A DNA stretch of 64,000 bases from Orychophragmus violaceus (lineage: Eukaryota; Streptophyta; Magnoliopsida; Brassicales; Brassicaceae), in assembly GCA_030180135.1 (NCBI GenBank), contig CM058238.1, positions 92,264,619 to 92,328,618 of the forward strand, read 5' to 3'. The first letter of the stretch is position 1. Every line of letters starts with the position of its first letter. The translations under genes were made by a program, and so were the position numbers. The notes beneath the pieces were generated by a model that saw only the letters and a list, made by a program, of their open reading frames with translations, was not told the origin of the DNA and did not search any database. This document shows positions 34,949 through 47,168 of the stretch, in pieces.

Positions 34949-36193
34949 TCTTCAATTAATCCTTTTGAATCTGAGGAAATCTAATCTTCTTATAGTTTCT
35001 TCTAATTGCATCTAACATCGCCACTTTTATAGCAGCAGCTTCGGCCATGGTTGATGTGGCTGTGTACTCTCGGGCGTCGCTCTGAATCCCTAGTTCCGTT
35101 CCAAATTTGTCTTCGAACCACCAGCCTGGTCCTGCTTTGAAGTTTTCTTTCCTTCATGTCGCGTCTGATCTACAGCCTATCTCGTCGGGTTCCATTGATT
35201 GCAGCGGCTCGTGATTAGGGTCTGATTTGGTAAGATCTTCCTTATTCTTCTGTGCATCAGCCCATTCTTTTGCTTAGCATATTTCTGTTGATAGTGTAGC
35301 CATAGCATGCTTTCCCCTATTCACAAAGATAAGTTTGTTCCGTGCTATCCATAGTTCCCAACAGATCCATGGAAAGAGGGGAATCTGAACTCCGCAGGGT
35401 GGTAGGTTAGTTGTTTTCTTTGTTCTCTTCACCACTTCCTTAAATTCTTCGTCCTCCGAAATAGTCTGGATATTGCTTGATAATGGCGCCAGCTTCCAGA
35501 CTTCCTTAAGCATACACACAATCAAATAGTACGTGATTTGTTTTCTCAGGTCTATTGCATCTCTTGTAGTTGCCTTCAGTTAGGATCCTTCTCTTCATCA
35601 AGTTGTTACCAATAGGCAGTACATCCCTTGCTGATTTCCATAGGAATAGTTTTAGTTTTGGTGCTGCCTTGGTATTCCAAATGTGTTCGACCCAGTTGAA
35701 GTTCCCTATCTCCTGAACAGTTGGATTTTGTTCTTCTAGGCCCGCGTGATAGCCTAACTTTGTCGAGTAACAACCATCTTTTGTTCCCGGCCATATTATT
35801 TCAACTTCTGCGCCTGTGGAGTTTGGCTCAATACAAAGAATGTTCTTCCAAACACCCGGGAACAGCCCTATGAATTTTTCCTTATCCCACTTCAGTGCAT
35901 TATCCTCCATTAAGTCAGCAACAGTCCATCCCGCAGTGTTTTCCGTTGCCGGACCATGATGAGGCTGCCTTCTTCACCCATCAGCCATTTGTCTCTCCAT
36001 AGACTCGTTGATTTTCCATTACCAATTGCTTTTTCCAGCTTGCTCATTAACAGATTTCTTCCTGCCAATACCCTTTTCCTGCCATGAGAGGCGTTTTCAG
36101 CAGCCTCAACTTCTAGCAGGTTATGTTTCGAGCAAGACTTCCCTTGTAAGATTCCTACTAGCAGGCTCGTTAGGTTCTTTATCATTCTCCAAC

Positions 36194-36857
36194 TGTTGGG
36201 AATGTCCTGAAATCTACCCGTACTATCTCTAAAAAGTATGATAAGTGTCGAGATCAGACATAAGTCATAAATACTGGGTGATCATGATGGCTTGCTAGAG
36301 TCCGCTCTTGATCTATAAGTTTAAGACTTATTACCAGTATTGTATGATCCCAAAGGGTCACACACCATAGCTAACGGGAAAGTTAAATGGAATTAATACG
36401 GTAAGATGCAATGGCATTTACTGTATTGGATCAGAGTTTTGGGCCAGACAAATACAGGTTTTTGACTGATTTGTATTTTGGGCCCAAAAGATTAATGAGC
36501 CATTAGTCTAATGACTTGGGCCCATTAATGAGATATAAGAGAATCAGAAAGCCCTAAAGGAATTAATACTCCTGCGATTTTTCTTCTTTGGCGTGACTTC
36601 TCTCTCTCTAAAATCTCTCTCTGATCATCCATCTCTTTGGTCTAGCAGCCGTCCCTTGCTTGTAAGAGTGTGGATACACGAGGAGGAGCCGATTCTCATC
36701 AGCTCTAATCTGATCTCGACATTACCACCAATTTCCGCTGCCAAGGTAAAGATCAGGTTTGTTTTATGATTCGTTTGCCAAGAACCTAGATCTGTTTAAG
36801 GATTTGTGTTAGGTTGTAATACGAGAATTAAACATTGGAAACACCAATAATCCTTCA
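36194..36857 (+). repeat. Copia-B 5' LTR
   Basis: It starts TGTTGGGAATG and ends AATCCTTCA. GAGATATAAGAGAA (about 36530-36543) may be the TATA region. The downstream CTCTCTCT leader resembles that of Copia-C. The LTR interrupts the LINE codon run at W-RMIKN. Confidence 0.93.
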
Positions 36858-36871
36858 GTGGTATCAGAGCC

Positions 36872-38796
36872 AGGTTTTAGGTTTCTTGTTAAATTGGATC
36901 ATATGAAATTGATTAATTGGTTAATTAATTTTGATTATTGAAAATCGGCTGCTAATGGATCATGTTAATAATAGAATGAAACCCTAAGAACGTTGCTAAT
37001 TCGATGCTTTATGTGGTCGCTTAGTTGTGCGTTGATTTCGTTATGACCATGTGATTGGTTGATATTAACATGAGATCGTTTTTAACAAAGGAATTGCGAT
37101 CGATTATAATGATTGAGGAATCAATTGTTTTTGATTCGCTCACGATGTGTGAGTTTGTGTGCCATGTGACCATGTGTATTGGTTGATGTAAGTATAAGAG
37201 CAATTATTGAATTGAGTAAAGTCAAAAACGTTTTGCTTTATAAGTGGTGGTGTTTGTCCTTTAGTGATTTCATAATCGCTTGGTGATGAACTGTAATGTT
37301 GTGTTGACTTTGTTTATTAATTGATGATTCGATTGTTGAATTGGAGAAACTGACAAAATTGTTTTGTCTTTATGTGAGTTCACAAATCGTTGAATTCTAT
37401 GGTCTCGTAATAACATGCGATCGTGTGTTGCCTTCTATCTCAAGAGACCGAGCGCGTGTGATTGCCTTAAGCCGAGATCGATCACCGATCGTGAGGCTGG
37501 AAAGGATCAAACGTGTGCGATGCGTGTGCCATGTACCGAGCGTGATCCGATGCGATGATCGATCTTGCGATCGTGAGCATGCGCAAGTTGCGCCGTGATG
37601 ATCATGGGCTTCGGATGATCATGGGCCCACAAATTGCGTTAATGGGCCGAGTTGGATCTTGGATCCGACTGTTTGGCCCATTAAAATTTTACGTACCGCG
37701 AATAGTCAATCGGTTAAACCGAGCTTTGCGGTTCGTTGCCCAAAACCACACCGATTAAACCGGTCCATTTAATTGGCGGTTAATTGTGTGTTTAAAGCCT
37801 TAAACCGCAAGTTAAATAAAATTGGCTAAAACACTAGGTGTTTCTTCCCGTTTTTGGATTTAACTGAACCGATCCAATTTAATTGGTGGTTCAAGCGGTT
37901 AACCCAAATCGCGGTTTGCTGGAAATAATTTTATTTCTGGTTAAACCGGATTTAAATTCATAAAATTGAATTTTAACCTAAACCGAAGGCTGGTCTAAGT
38001 TTGATTTGGTTGGACCAAATAATTTAGAGCTGGTCTGGTTTAGTAAATAACCGATGGTTTTGAGAGTTAATTTGGTCTTGGACCAGAATTAATAAACCGG
38101 ATCGGTTATGTCAAATTATTGGGCCAACTGGAATTCTATGGTCTTGGGCCAAGAATTGGGCCTATAATTTGTGACTCAACCCAAAATATTTATAAAATAT
38201 TAAATTAGAAATTTCTATTTTAGTAAGTTACTAAATTTAGAAAGTTTCTAAAATAAGAAAGTTTCCCAAAATAGTAATCTTCTATTTTTGGAAATAAAAC
38301 TTAAAAATCCTCAAAAACAATATCAAGCTTGGATGTCTTTCCAATCTTGTCAGCTACTTAACGCTTATTCGATTACAGATATGGCTTACAGTGTGAGGTG
38401 TCTGTTTTCGCGTAAGTAAAGTAGTATATAGTCACTAATTTCATTGGGAGTCCCAGACTTTAGTGATTATTTGACTGTAAGAGATTGGTTTCCTTGACTG
38501 GGCCATCGGGAGTCCCGGGCCTTGAGACATCTGGTGAATTTGGGCCTCGGGCCCAATTCACAACCGAGAGTTATTTGTTATAACTAGCTGTGTGTATGCT
38601 TACCAAGTAAAGCTAATTCCGGGTGACGGCCAGTGGCCCACTTTGGATTTAGCTGAACATGGGTCTCGGAATCATTGCATTCTTATGAGGTTAAACAAAG
38701 AAATTTTGAATACAATGCGAGTTTTATTATAAGTTGTTAAGATTACTCTTTTATGAACTTAATAACTAAAACTCTATTTATCTCTGAATTTCAGCT
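36872..38796. other. Copia-B leader (untranslated)
   Basis: This 1.9-kb stretch lies between the primer-binding site and gag. It contains GATCG-rich sequence (37420-37620) and a stretch with repeated AACCGG/GGTTTA motifs (37680-38110). It also holds a pair of GGGAGTCCCAGACTT and GGGAGTCCCGGGCCTT sentences at 38440-38530 that recur in Copia-C. Open frames here are short and not shared. Confidence 0.6.
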
Positions 38797-39687
38797 ATGA
38801 CAAGCACAAACAATCAAAACACTTTCTCGATCCGGTATGTCCTTGAGATGGACAAACTGAACGGATCAAATTTCTTGACTTGGTCGCGGAACCTGAGACT
38901 AGTTCTCAGGCATGAGAGAAAGGACTATGTCCTTGAGAAAGCTCTCCCCGAGAGGATCGGATCCAAAGCCAGTCATGCAGTATATAATACTTGGAATAAG
39001 CATTATAATGATGCGGTAGATGTGCGTGGTCTGATATTGGCTACCATGGACTCAGAGTTGCGGAAGCAATATGAGAACATGGAGTCGCCAATAGAGATGA
39101 TCAGCAGCCTGAAATTGAAATTTCAGGAGCAGGTAAGAGTGGAGAGATACCAGTTGGTTAAATCTCTCACTAGCTGCAAGCTACCGATTGATCATCCAGT
39201 AAGTCCTCATATCAGTAAAATGATGGGTTACATTGCTAACCTGAGGAAACTGGATTATCCAGTTAGCCAAGAATTGGCAACTGATATCATTCTGCAGTCA
39301 CTGCCGTCAAGCTATGATAAGTTCGTAAGGGACTATATCAAGAAAGGCTTAACGAAGACGTTGACTGAACTGCATGACATGCTCAAGACAGTTGAGCCAA
39401 ACGTGAAGAGTACCCTGTACAATCTCATGAAGGAGAAGGGTAGGTTTACTAAACCTAAAGCTGACAAGGGTGAAGACAAAGTTGTCCAGATTTTGAATCA
39501 TGGCAAGCGTGTGTCTTCTGAGCCCGAGTCAGATACCTCTTACGTTGGTAAGTGCTGCTACTGTAAAGAGACTGGGCATTGGAAGAGAGATTGCATTAAA
39601 TTCATGGAAGATTATGAGGAGTTGAAGTCGATGTATGAGACTACTTCCTCAGGTATTCATGTTATTACTTCAAGTTATACCTTATAG
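38797..39687 (+). CDS. Copia-B Gag polyprotein, intact, 296 aa
   Basis: The frame runs from MTSTNNQNTFSIRYVLEMDK to a TAG at 39685-39687. It has the gag-polypeptide layout of plant copia elements: an N-terminal LNGSNFLTWSRNLRLVLRHE, a helical UBN2-type core (about 60-210) and a CCHC zinc knuckle (CCYCKETGHWKRDC, about 252-265). It would form the virus-like particle and bind the RNA. Copia-C reads through the position of this stop into the protease (LDTGCGTDIC). Here a TAG ends gag just before it, so only Gag can be made. Confidence 0.9.
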   Translation: MTSTNNQNTFSIRYVLEMDKLNGSNFLTWSRNLRLVLRHERKDYVLEKALPERIGSKASHAVYNTWNKHYNDAVDVRGLILATMDSELRKQYENMESPIEMISSLKLKFQEQVRVERYQLVKSLTSCKLPIDHPVSPHISKMMGYIANLRKLDYPVSQELATDIILQSLPSSYDKFVRDYIKKGLTKTLTELHDMLKTVEPNVKSTLYNLMKEKGRFTKPKADKGEDKVVQILNHGKRVSSEPESDTSYVGKCCYCKETGHWKRDCIKFMEDYEELKSMYETTSSGIHVITSSYTL

Positions 39688-42200
39688 GTATTGGATACTG
39701 GTTGTGGCACTGATATTTGTTATAATATGCAGAGCCTGAGCAACAGTAGAACGTTGAAGGAAGGGCAAGTGGAACTGCGTGTCTGGAAGGAGCTTGGGAT
39801 GCTGCCTCAGCCGTAGGGTTTTCACTTGTAGATGCCTTTGAGGCTTGGTTTTATTAAGTAATTGCTACAATGTACCTGTTTTAAGCAGAGTTGTCTTTCA
39901 TTTTCTTGTAAGAATTTGAATGTTTTTCGTTTTGATAAAAGACAAGTTTTGTTCTTTTGATCTTAATGAAATGATAATTGTAGCACCCTATTCAAGGAAT
40001 GGGTTTTATATCTTAAACCATAGAGTGCCTAAAATATAACATAAATACCGCAATTGGTTTAAATCTGATGAATTAAACCTGATTTTTCTTGGCATAAGTG
40101 TTTTGGTCACATAGAGTAAGTCAGATTCAGAAACCCCATAGTTATGGACTTTTGGGCTCATTTGAATGGATATCTTATGAGACTTGAATTCTGCTCACTA
40201 GACCAAAAGACAAAGGGCCCATCTTAGCCGAGCTAGTAAAAGGCCCAAAGGCTTATTGGAGATTGAACATACTCATGTATGTGGTCCGATGAGCAGTAAT
40301 GCCAGAAAAAATTTCTTGTACTTCATTGTCTCTACTGATTACTTCAGTGAGTGTGACTGTGTTCATTTGATGAGACACAAGTCGGAATTCTTTGACATGG
40401 TCGAAAGAGTTCCAGAATGAAGTATAGAATCTGAATGACAGAAGTATTAAGACTCTGGATTAGATCACGAGTGAGAATACTTAAGTCATTGATTGTGTGA
40501 TCATCTGAATGAGTGTGAAGTCGTTTCACAGCTCAATTCTCCTGAAAACCTTGAGGTATTTCTGTGAGAAAGAATCAGATCTTATTAGAAATGATTAAAG
40601 ATGAGTCACACGAATCTTCCATGATATTCTTTAAGAATAACGCTCTAGAAATATCTAAGTTTACGCTGAAATAGTTCCACCAATATCAGTTGAAAGACAC
40701 CACGTAAATGTGGATTGGAATCGATCCAAATTCGTCTTTACTGAGTATTTGTAGTTGTGCTACTTCGCTGGTTGTCCTAGGGAAACCAAGGCTTGTTACT
40801 TTTACGTCCATTCTGTTTTCTAAGAAGGGAAGTTACTTTCCAAGAAGAACAGTGGGAGTAAAAGTATAACTCGAAGAAATTCGAGAAATACAGGAGGCTG
40901 CTCAACCTGTTGAGGGAGAGCAGCGGATGGATTTACAGATCTCTGTAGAATCTACACCTGTAGAGCCTGAAGTTCGCAGATATGAATGAATCAGTCACTA
41001 ATCCGAGAGTGATTTCTCGTCATTAGTTGAACCTGATGATCATTGAAAGTTCGCATGATCTGATGATCATTGAAAGTGACGTATCTGCGAAATTCAAAGA
41101 AGCGAAAGTGAGCCCGGACTCCGAAAAATTACATTTTATGTAAGTTAGCTTCATCGATCCATTCATGGATGGAAGCAAACATAACGGAGTTGGAATCTTC
41201 GTTCTGTTGAAGTAGTCAAGGTTTTGACTTGAACAGGAACGAAATGGAACTGTGCGTTTACTAAAAGATAAGTGGGAGCATTATTGCATTTCTCATAGTG
41301 TATGTCGATGACATACTGATTCTCTGAAATAACGTTCCAATGCTGCAGTCGGTAAAGGACTGGCTTGGGAGTTGTTGTATGATTGACATGGGTAAAGCCA
41401 CGTAGTTCTTGGATTTTGGATCTAAAGATAAAGATCCAAAAGAGCAGGTAGGACATAGTCAGGATTCTTAAATTGACAAAGTCCTACACGTAATCAGCAA
41501 TCCAAGAAGGGTTTTATGCCAATGTCACATGGCAATTTATTAAGCAAGATACAGTGTCCTGCGATATCTGCTGAGCTTGAATGCATGGATAGGATTCCAT
41601 ATGCGACGGCATAAGGATCTATCATGCATGCCATGACACATACTTGTTTTGATGTTGCTTTAATGTTAAGCAAGACAAGTAAAGACCAGTCAAATCCAGC
41701 AAAGAATCACTGGATTGCCGTAAAGAATATTCTGAAGTATTTGAGGAATACTTAGGATAAGTTCTTGAGAAAGTAAGGTGCTACAAGTCGATAGAGTCTG
41801 AAAGGCAAGTTTCCAATAGACAAAGATAATTCCTGGTCACAGTCCGGCTATATCTTGTGTCTATCTGGCGGTGCAAGGCACTATAGCTGACTCCATGACT
41901 TAAGCTGAACATTTCGCAGCTTAAGAAGCGGCGAAAGAGGTTGTTTGGATAGAAGAGTTCATCACTGAACTTGATGTGATTCCCAGCATAGATGAGACTA
42001 GCTGCACATCATAGGTCCAAACACCTTGAGGATAGATATAACCTATTCCTTGAGATAAATGACAGAGGTGTTAAGTAGATAAGCAAGTTTCATCGAATGA
42101 GAACGTTGCTAATCTATTAACGAAGCCACTCCTATGCCTAAGCACGAGTCGCGGACTGTAGCTGTAGGATGAGTGAAATTAAGATGTAGTCTTAATTTCA
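39688..42200 (+). pseudogene. Copia-B pol remnant, shared decay with Copia-C
   Basis: Pieces of protease (DTGCGTDIC), integrase (HTHVCGPMSSNARKN-like near 40265), reverse transcriptase (VYVDDILIL-like near 41300) and RNase H (about 41810-42060) can be followed only by changing frame often. A base missing in the integrase start (TTTCTTGGCATAA against TTTCTTTGGCATTG in Copia-A) is shared with Copia-C, as are many other stops. The loss of pol therefore predates the split of the two copies. Confidence 0.85.
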
Positions 42201-43023
42201 GTGGGAGTTTGTAAAGGGCTTTACTTAGTTGTTTTTGAAAGGTTCATGTAAACATAATATGTTTATGAAATCTAATGATTTCTGGATTATTTTAACTGTG
42301 ATATAAATAATCGTTCCAAAATGATTCATGTCATTATATATGGGCCATCGAAGTACATGAGTAGACTTGATCCTGAAACCCCATATTTAACGAAGTGACA
42401 TAAATCATAGTGTCCATAGTCGAAGGTTGTTGAAATTGGAACAACAACAACCTGTTGAGACTAGATTGTGTTGAGACTTATGACCAGGTTTCGAGGGGTC
42501 ATAGATGCGCGGCATCAAAGTCGACACATAGGTATATGTAGGGGAGCATATGACCGGACATGGCCCGCTGATGAGAACTCTGCAAGATATTAATATCTGT
42601 GTCATAAGAAGTTCTCATATACGACTATAGAGTATAGTCCTTAGACCTGAGTTCGCATGCATGTGGCTGCACATGGAGTAATGCGCTTTGATCATTGTCT
42701 AACGCTGTTTCGTAACTGGGAGCTATACGGACCTTGGTTGGGTGTATTATGAATTGTGTAGTTCATAGTGATGGAACAAGATGGGATTTGTCCCTGCCGT
42801 TTAACGGAGGTAATATCTCTAGGCCAATCGGAGATTTGATAGCTGGTAAGAGAATGGCCATTCCCAAACGGACTTGCCCAAGTCGTTTGCATTGTCAGTA
42901 TCAAATCTGGTCCGATAAACATGGTCTGGCTATATAAGGATGACACGCATCTTGCCTTATGCCAGATCGAGATATTGAGACAAAAGGATTAGGGAATGTA
43001 GGATTCCAGTACAATCGGAAGAT

Positions 43024-43732
43024 TGTTGGGAATGTCCTTTGTAGGATTCCAGTACAAGTGGGAGATTGTTGGGAATGTCCTGAAATCTACCCGTACTATC
43101 TCTAGAAAGTATGATAAGTGTCGAGATCAGACATAAGTCATAAATACTGGGTGATCATGATGGCTTGCTAGAGTCCGCTCTTGATCTATAAGTTTAAGAC
43201 TTATTACCAGTATTGTATGATCCCAAAGGGTCACACACCATAGCTAACGGGAAAGTTAAATGGAATTAATACGGTAAGATGCAATGGCATTTACTGTATT
43301 GGATCAGAGTTTTGGGCCAGACAAATACAGGTTTTTGTCTGATTTGTATTTTGGGCCCAAAAGATTAATGAGCCATTAGTCTAATGACTTGGGCCCATTA
43401 ATGAGATATAAGAGAATCAGAAAGCCCTAAAGGAATTAATACTCCTGCGATTTTTCTTCTTTGGCGTGACTTCTCTCTCTCTCTAAAATCTCTCTCTGAT
43501 CATCCATCTCTTTGGTCTAGCAGCCGTCCCTTGCTTGTAAGAGTGTGGATACACGAGGAGGAGCCGATTCTCATCAGCTCTAATCTGATCTCGACATTAC
43601 CACCAATTTCCGCTGCCAAGGTAAAGATCAGGTTTGTTTTATGATTCGTTTGCCAAGAACCTAGATCTGTTTAAGGATTTGTGTTAGGTTGTAATACGAG
43701 AATTAAACCTTGGAAACACCAATAATCCTTCA
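43024..43732 (+). repeat. Copia-B 3' LTR with a duplicated start
   Basis: A false LTR start, TGTTGGGAATGTCC at 43024, is followed after about 43 bp by a second purine tract (AAGTGGGAGAT) and the true LTR at 43067-43732. The preceding AGGATTCCAGTACAA segment is also duplicated, so this is a small tandem duplication across the tract/LTR junction. Confidence 0.85.
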
Positions 43733-43828
43733 CCAAAAAGACTTCGCCAAGAGTGCTTCATTGAAAGCTTGAACTTCCCTGAATCCTAGCCCACCTGCCT
43801 TCTTAGATTTTGTCAGGTTAGCCCATTT

Positions 43829-43879
43829 ATAACCTCAAAGTTTGGTTAATTACGTGTGTAAACACACACACACACACAC

Positions 43880-43944
<65 letters not shown>

Positions 43945-44271
43945 TGATTATTGAATCAAACGAGTGAGTCACCGAACAGAAAGAAACGTATTGGAGAGAC
44001 TTTTTGTGAAACCCTAACCAGTTTGAGATTAGATCTCAACGGCACTAGCATCCTAATGCGATCTAGTTTATGTGCGTGTGGATACCGATAGAGGCACGAT
44101 ATTTGGAGTGCTAAGATAATTTTAAATCGCCTTGTTTTTATTCCGCTGCAAAGCATCCAGGTATATTCGAAATATTAGATCTAGATTTATTTCAGCATTT
44201 GGATGAGTTCCTGACAAGTAATTTATAAATTGATTTATAAAATTGTTTATAAACCGGTATGAATTCCAACA
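43829..44271 (+). repeat. Copia-A 3' LTR, second part
   Basis: It continues the 3' LTR after the LINE, matching 22041 to about 22370 of the 5' LTR. It contains a long microsatellite, (AC)n at 43862-43882 followed by (AT)n at 43884-43941, which is absent from the 5' LTR. It ends CCAACA just before the GTTAC duplication. Confidence 0.85.
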
Positions 44272-44277
44272 GTTACA

Positions 44278-45600
44278 TTCTTCCCCAAACATTAGAATTC
44301 GTCCCCAAATTCCAATCTTGTAAGACGCTTCATCTCCTCATGGTTTTGCGGAGCAGAACTCCTTTGGCAACCCGAGTAGTATTCCGTTGTATCCCCTCTT
44401 GATGACTGCTTTTGTCCGGATTAGCATTCTTCGGTCTGGTCTTCTCGTTCCTCTTTCTGAGCTTCTCTGACTTTGGCTCCGTTCTATGTACCGCAACTGT
44501 CTCGAGTTTCTTTCTTAACTCCTATACATTCTCTTTTCGTTCTAATCATTTTTCTTTCTTAAGTTTTCCTTTAATTTTTTCCTCTTAGATTTTCCTTCCC
44601 GTTCTGATCCTTCTCTTCATCCCGCTTCATCCTTAGGTCCTATTACCGTCCCCTATTCTTGGCCTTACCATATGGTCTGACCACTTTTCTTTACCATAAG
44701 TTGATCCTCGCTTCTTATGGGGCTTCCCATTTTAAACTTGTTTGGTTGCAATCTTCATGCCTCTCTGTTTACTTAAGGTTACTAGGTGTGTCTTTGATAT
44801 GCTTTTGCGGGCCGCTACCCAAATTTCTTGAGGTTTCCTTACTTAGCCCAAACTTATTCGCAATCTAGAACTCTGGCCAACCTCAACATGTCTCTCTTAC
44901 TTTACTCAAAGTTTCCTTCCTCTGAAGGCATACCTTCACGCCTTAATTCATGTTTAGAACTCCTGATTTCCTTATAATTTTTTGTTCAATCTGGTTTTCC
45001 TTTCCCGGTTTTCCTGACTGTTCCATCCCATTGACCAACTGTCCTTATGCTCGGTCCCATCCTGCCCTTCCTTGGCAATAGGTTTGGTTTTAGTTTTAGT
45101 TTCACGGTTTCAGGTCCAAGTTCCATAAAACTCTACTTTCTTAATCCTAAGATTTTCGGGATCACTCTTTCCCGGTTTCCTAAGGATTCTCACACACCAA
45201 ACTATAACGGGTTAAACATTCAGCCCTAATCAAAATCTAGTCCCGATAATTCAACGTATTCCGGTCAAAGAAAATATCTTACATTCATTAACATTTTCAT
45301 ATCTTACAAGCATGCCTCTTACTTACATACCTCACATACACACATCCGTTCCACGACATATCTTATAAGCATGTACTTACATTGTACCATGCCTCATGCA
45401 CATTCAGGGGCTTTATTCAACTAACCCAAACCTAACATGCATAGTATTTATCTTACAACATGCATTACAAGCATTCAACACACACACAAACACACACACA
45501 CACAGACACACATATATATATATGCACAAGATAATATAAGTTAGTTAGCACCCCTTCATACATGAGCTTTCGGTCATGAAAGGCATAGTCTAACTAATCT
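44278..45600 (-). other. GypM internal 3' region without recognisable coding
   Basis: Next to the 3' LTR, the minus strand shows GGGGACGAATTCTAATGTTT and a GGGGAAGAA tract, like the ends of other gypsy elements. The rest is CT-rich on the plus strand with only short open frames and no pol motif. Most of pol is therefore deleted. TATATATA and CACACA runs occur at 45479-45523. Confidence 0.55.
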
Positions 45601-45621
45601 AGCTTCTAAATCTTACAGTAC

Positions 45622-46995
45622 TTAGGCTTGGTTGACGGTCACTTCTTCTTCGGATTCCCCTTCGGTGTTGCTTCCGAATGACGAGCTTGATGGTTGGTAT
45701 GATGGAGAAGATGGATCAAGCAGTGGGCAATCCGCCAAACAATGTCCCCACAAACCGCACAATCCATAGACTCTTGGTATTTCTAAACCCACTCTCATGA
45801 TGGGACATGCGTGAGTATAATGGCCTTTCCGCCAACACATACCGCATGGTCGATTACCGTCTTTGGTGCTCATACTGTTTTCCTTTCGTGAGTTCATATT
45901 CTTAGTGGTCGGTTTAGCCCAATCTTCTCCCGCACCACGTTCTGCTGGTTTCCAGCTTATTCGTTCATTTTCAATCCTGTCTGTTTCTCACTTCCTTTGT
46001 GTTGGTTTCTAGACTCTCCAACTTCTTAGGTGCATCCCTCCTTCGCTTCTTACATACCAAAATTTGAGCTATGCTTTCCTGACTCTCGGTTCCGTTAATC
46101 TCATTTGGTTCTGGTCCTTTTCTTCCTTCCTGTTTTCCACCACTTTCAGGGTTTGTCTCTTCGGCCGTTGGTATGTCCAGACTATCCCAACCTGGCTGCA
46201 TGCCCGCTATAAGAGTTCTGTTGAGAGTGTGATGTCATGTTGCATCCCACTTCTCTCGGGCTATTAGTTGTTCCACTGTTAGAGTTGTCAAAACCTAAAA
46301 CATATCTAAGTATTGGAGAGTGTCCGCCTCTATAGTCTGTTGAGAATAATATGCTTTAACTGCATTTCTGGTCCGTTGACTTTCAGCCGCTTCTACCTCA
46401 GTGTTGATACTCATCATCTCCTGTTGTGGTTCCGGATACTCTTCTTCAACTGCCAACGGATCTGTGGTCATGTACTGGTGGGTACAACCAAGTGAGAACG
46501 TGTAAGGGAAAAAAGGAGCCGGTGGGGCATCAGAGTCAACTAAGACGGACATTGAGCCGTCGGACTTCAATTTGACACCGGATGTGACAGTTGTACGAGT
46601 ATCTCCATGTATGAATCGTTTATCGGGACTGCCCTAAACCCAGTACCTCATTATGTTTCCTACGTCAGTGGCTCTTGTGCCGAGGATCCAAGTGATAGAT
46701 TGGCGAAGTAGTCTTGGTCTGTAATACTCGAGGCATAATCATACATTTTCGGATCCTACTCAACCGAAGTGTCTGAGTCGATGTCGTATACTTCATGTAC
46801 TAAGCCTGAAGCATCACTGCTGTCATCACCCATAAGGTAGATCTCCTGACGAGAGTCTGAGTTATTCTTGAAACTACTGGAGTTATCCCACGAATTTGTT
46901 TCACTAGGTCCATAATATGCTGCCACACTGTCATAAATATCGACATGGTTCCATCCCCCATCATCAATGTCTCGTCTGTTACCTGCTGACATCAT
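45622..46995 (-). pseudogene. GypM gag-like remains with two zinc knuckles
   Basis: Minus-strand open pieces lie at 46995-46756, 46570-46295, 46201-45971 and 45897-45622. They are separated by stops or frame changes. The last piece has two CCHC-type knuckles (CGMCWRKGHYTHAC and CGLCGLWGHCLADC), as expected for the nucleocapsid part of Gag, and an acidic serine-rich end. The N-terminal pieces are acidic and low in complexity. The order fits a gag gene running leftward from the primer-binding site at 47163. Confidence 0.65.
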
Positions 46996-47151
46996 GCAAT
47001 ACTCGATAATAGGGTTAGTCCTAAAATTTCCCCCCCCCCCCCATTATCCTAATGGCATTCGGAGGTCCAGATTCCTAAGAGTTGGTTGTGACTCAATAGA
47101 CTCGATAAAACCGATTAAAAACTCTAACCCTTGAGCACGAACATGAACCAT

Positions 47152-47163
47152 GCTTTGATACCA
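47152..47163 (-). other. GypM primer-binding site
   Basis: On the minus strand this reads TGGTATCAAAGC, one base off the initiator-Met tRNA complement TGGTATCAGAGC. It lies 5 nt after the LTR end, which fixes the orientation of the element. Confidence 0.8.
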
Positions 47164-47168
47164 CCATT

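Larger units (their letters stand above)
36194..43732 (+). mobile_element. Young Ty1/copia element Copia-B with intact gag and broken pol
   Basis: The 5' LTR is 36194-36857 (664 bp) and the 3' LTR 43067-43732 (666 bp). They differ by about three substitutions and one CT unit by eye. Flanks CCAAC (36189-36193) and CCAAA (43733-43737) are an almost perfect 5-bp duplication. The primer-binding site TGGTATCAGAGC is at 36859-36870. The leader (about 1.9 kb) is followed by a complete gag frame and a pol full of stops. Near-identical LTRs with a decayed pol mean it was copied recently although already defective. Confidence 0.95.
28908..43817 (-). mobile_element. 5'-truncated L1-like LINE with two nested LTR elements
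   Basis: The 11-bp duplication TTAGCCCATTT occurs at 28897-28907 and 43818-43828. The LINE runs on the minus strand, ending in a poly(A) tail (plus-strand T run 28908-28914). Its own sequence is only about 1.55 kb (28908-29132, 34949-36188 and 43738-43817). It therefore lacks the 5' two-thirds, as is usual after target-primed reverse transcription. The encoded order reverse-transcriptase end, zinc-binding region, RNase H is continuous across both nested insertions. Confidence 0.9.
28950..43817 (-). pseudogene. LINE ORF2 C-terminal part, interrupted
   Basis: Read on the minus strand, 43817-43738 encodes KSKKAGGLGFREVQAFNEAL, which continues after Copia-B at 36185 (RMIKNLTSLLVGILQGKS and GNGKSTSLWRDKWL). 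35910-35506 carries the zf-RVT type region (TKAAPKLKLFLWKSARDVLP and CNRPEKTNHVLFDC). Then 35525-35274 and 35110-34949, and after the gypsy-type element 29132-28950, carry an RNase H domain (TSTMAEAAAIKVAMLDAIRR, then FVPRVENRKADELANVAL). Stops are present between segments, so it is dead apart from being split. Confidence 0.85.
21439..44271 (+). mobile_element. Ty1/copia element Copia-A with nested insertions, TSD GTTAC
   Basis: The 5' LTR starts TGTTGGGAATG at 21439, and the 3' LTR ends CCAACA at 44271. GTTAC flanks both ends (21434-21438 and 44272-44276). The 3' LTR begins at 28581 after a GTGGGAGAT purine tract and is split by a LINE (28908-43817), with its second half at 43829-44271. The 5' LTR runs to about 22370 and carries a 300-bp extra insertion (21731-22030). 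The LTRs are clearly diverged, so the element is older than the things inside it. The internal region codes for a broken gag-pol. Confidence 0.93.
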
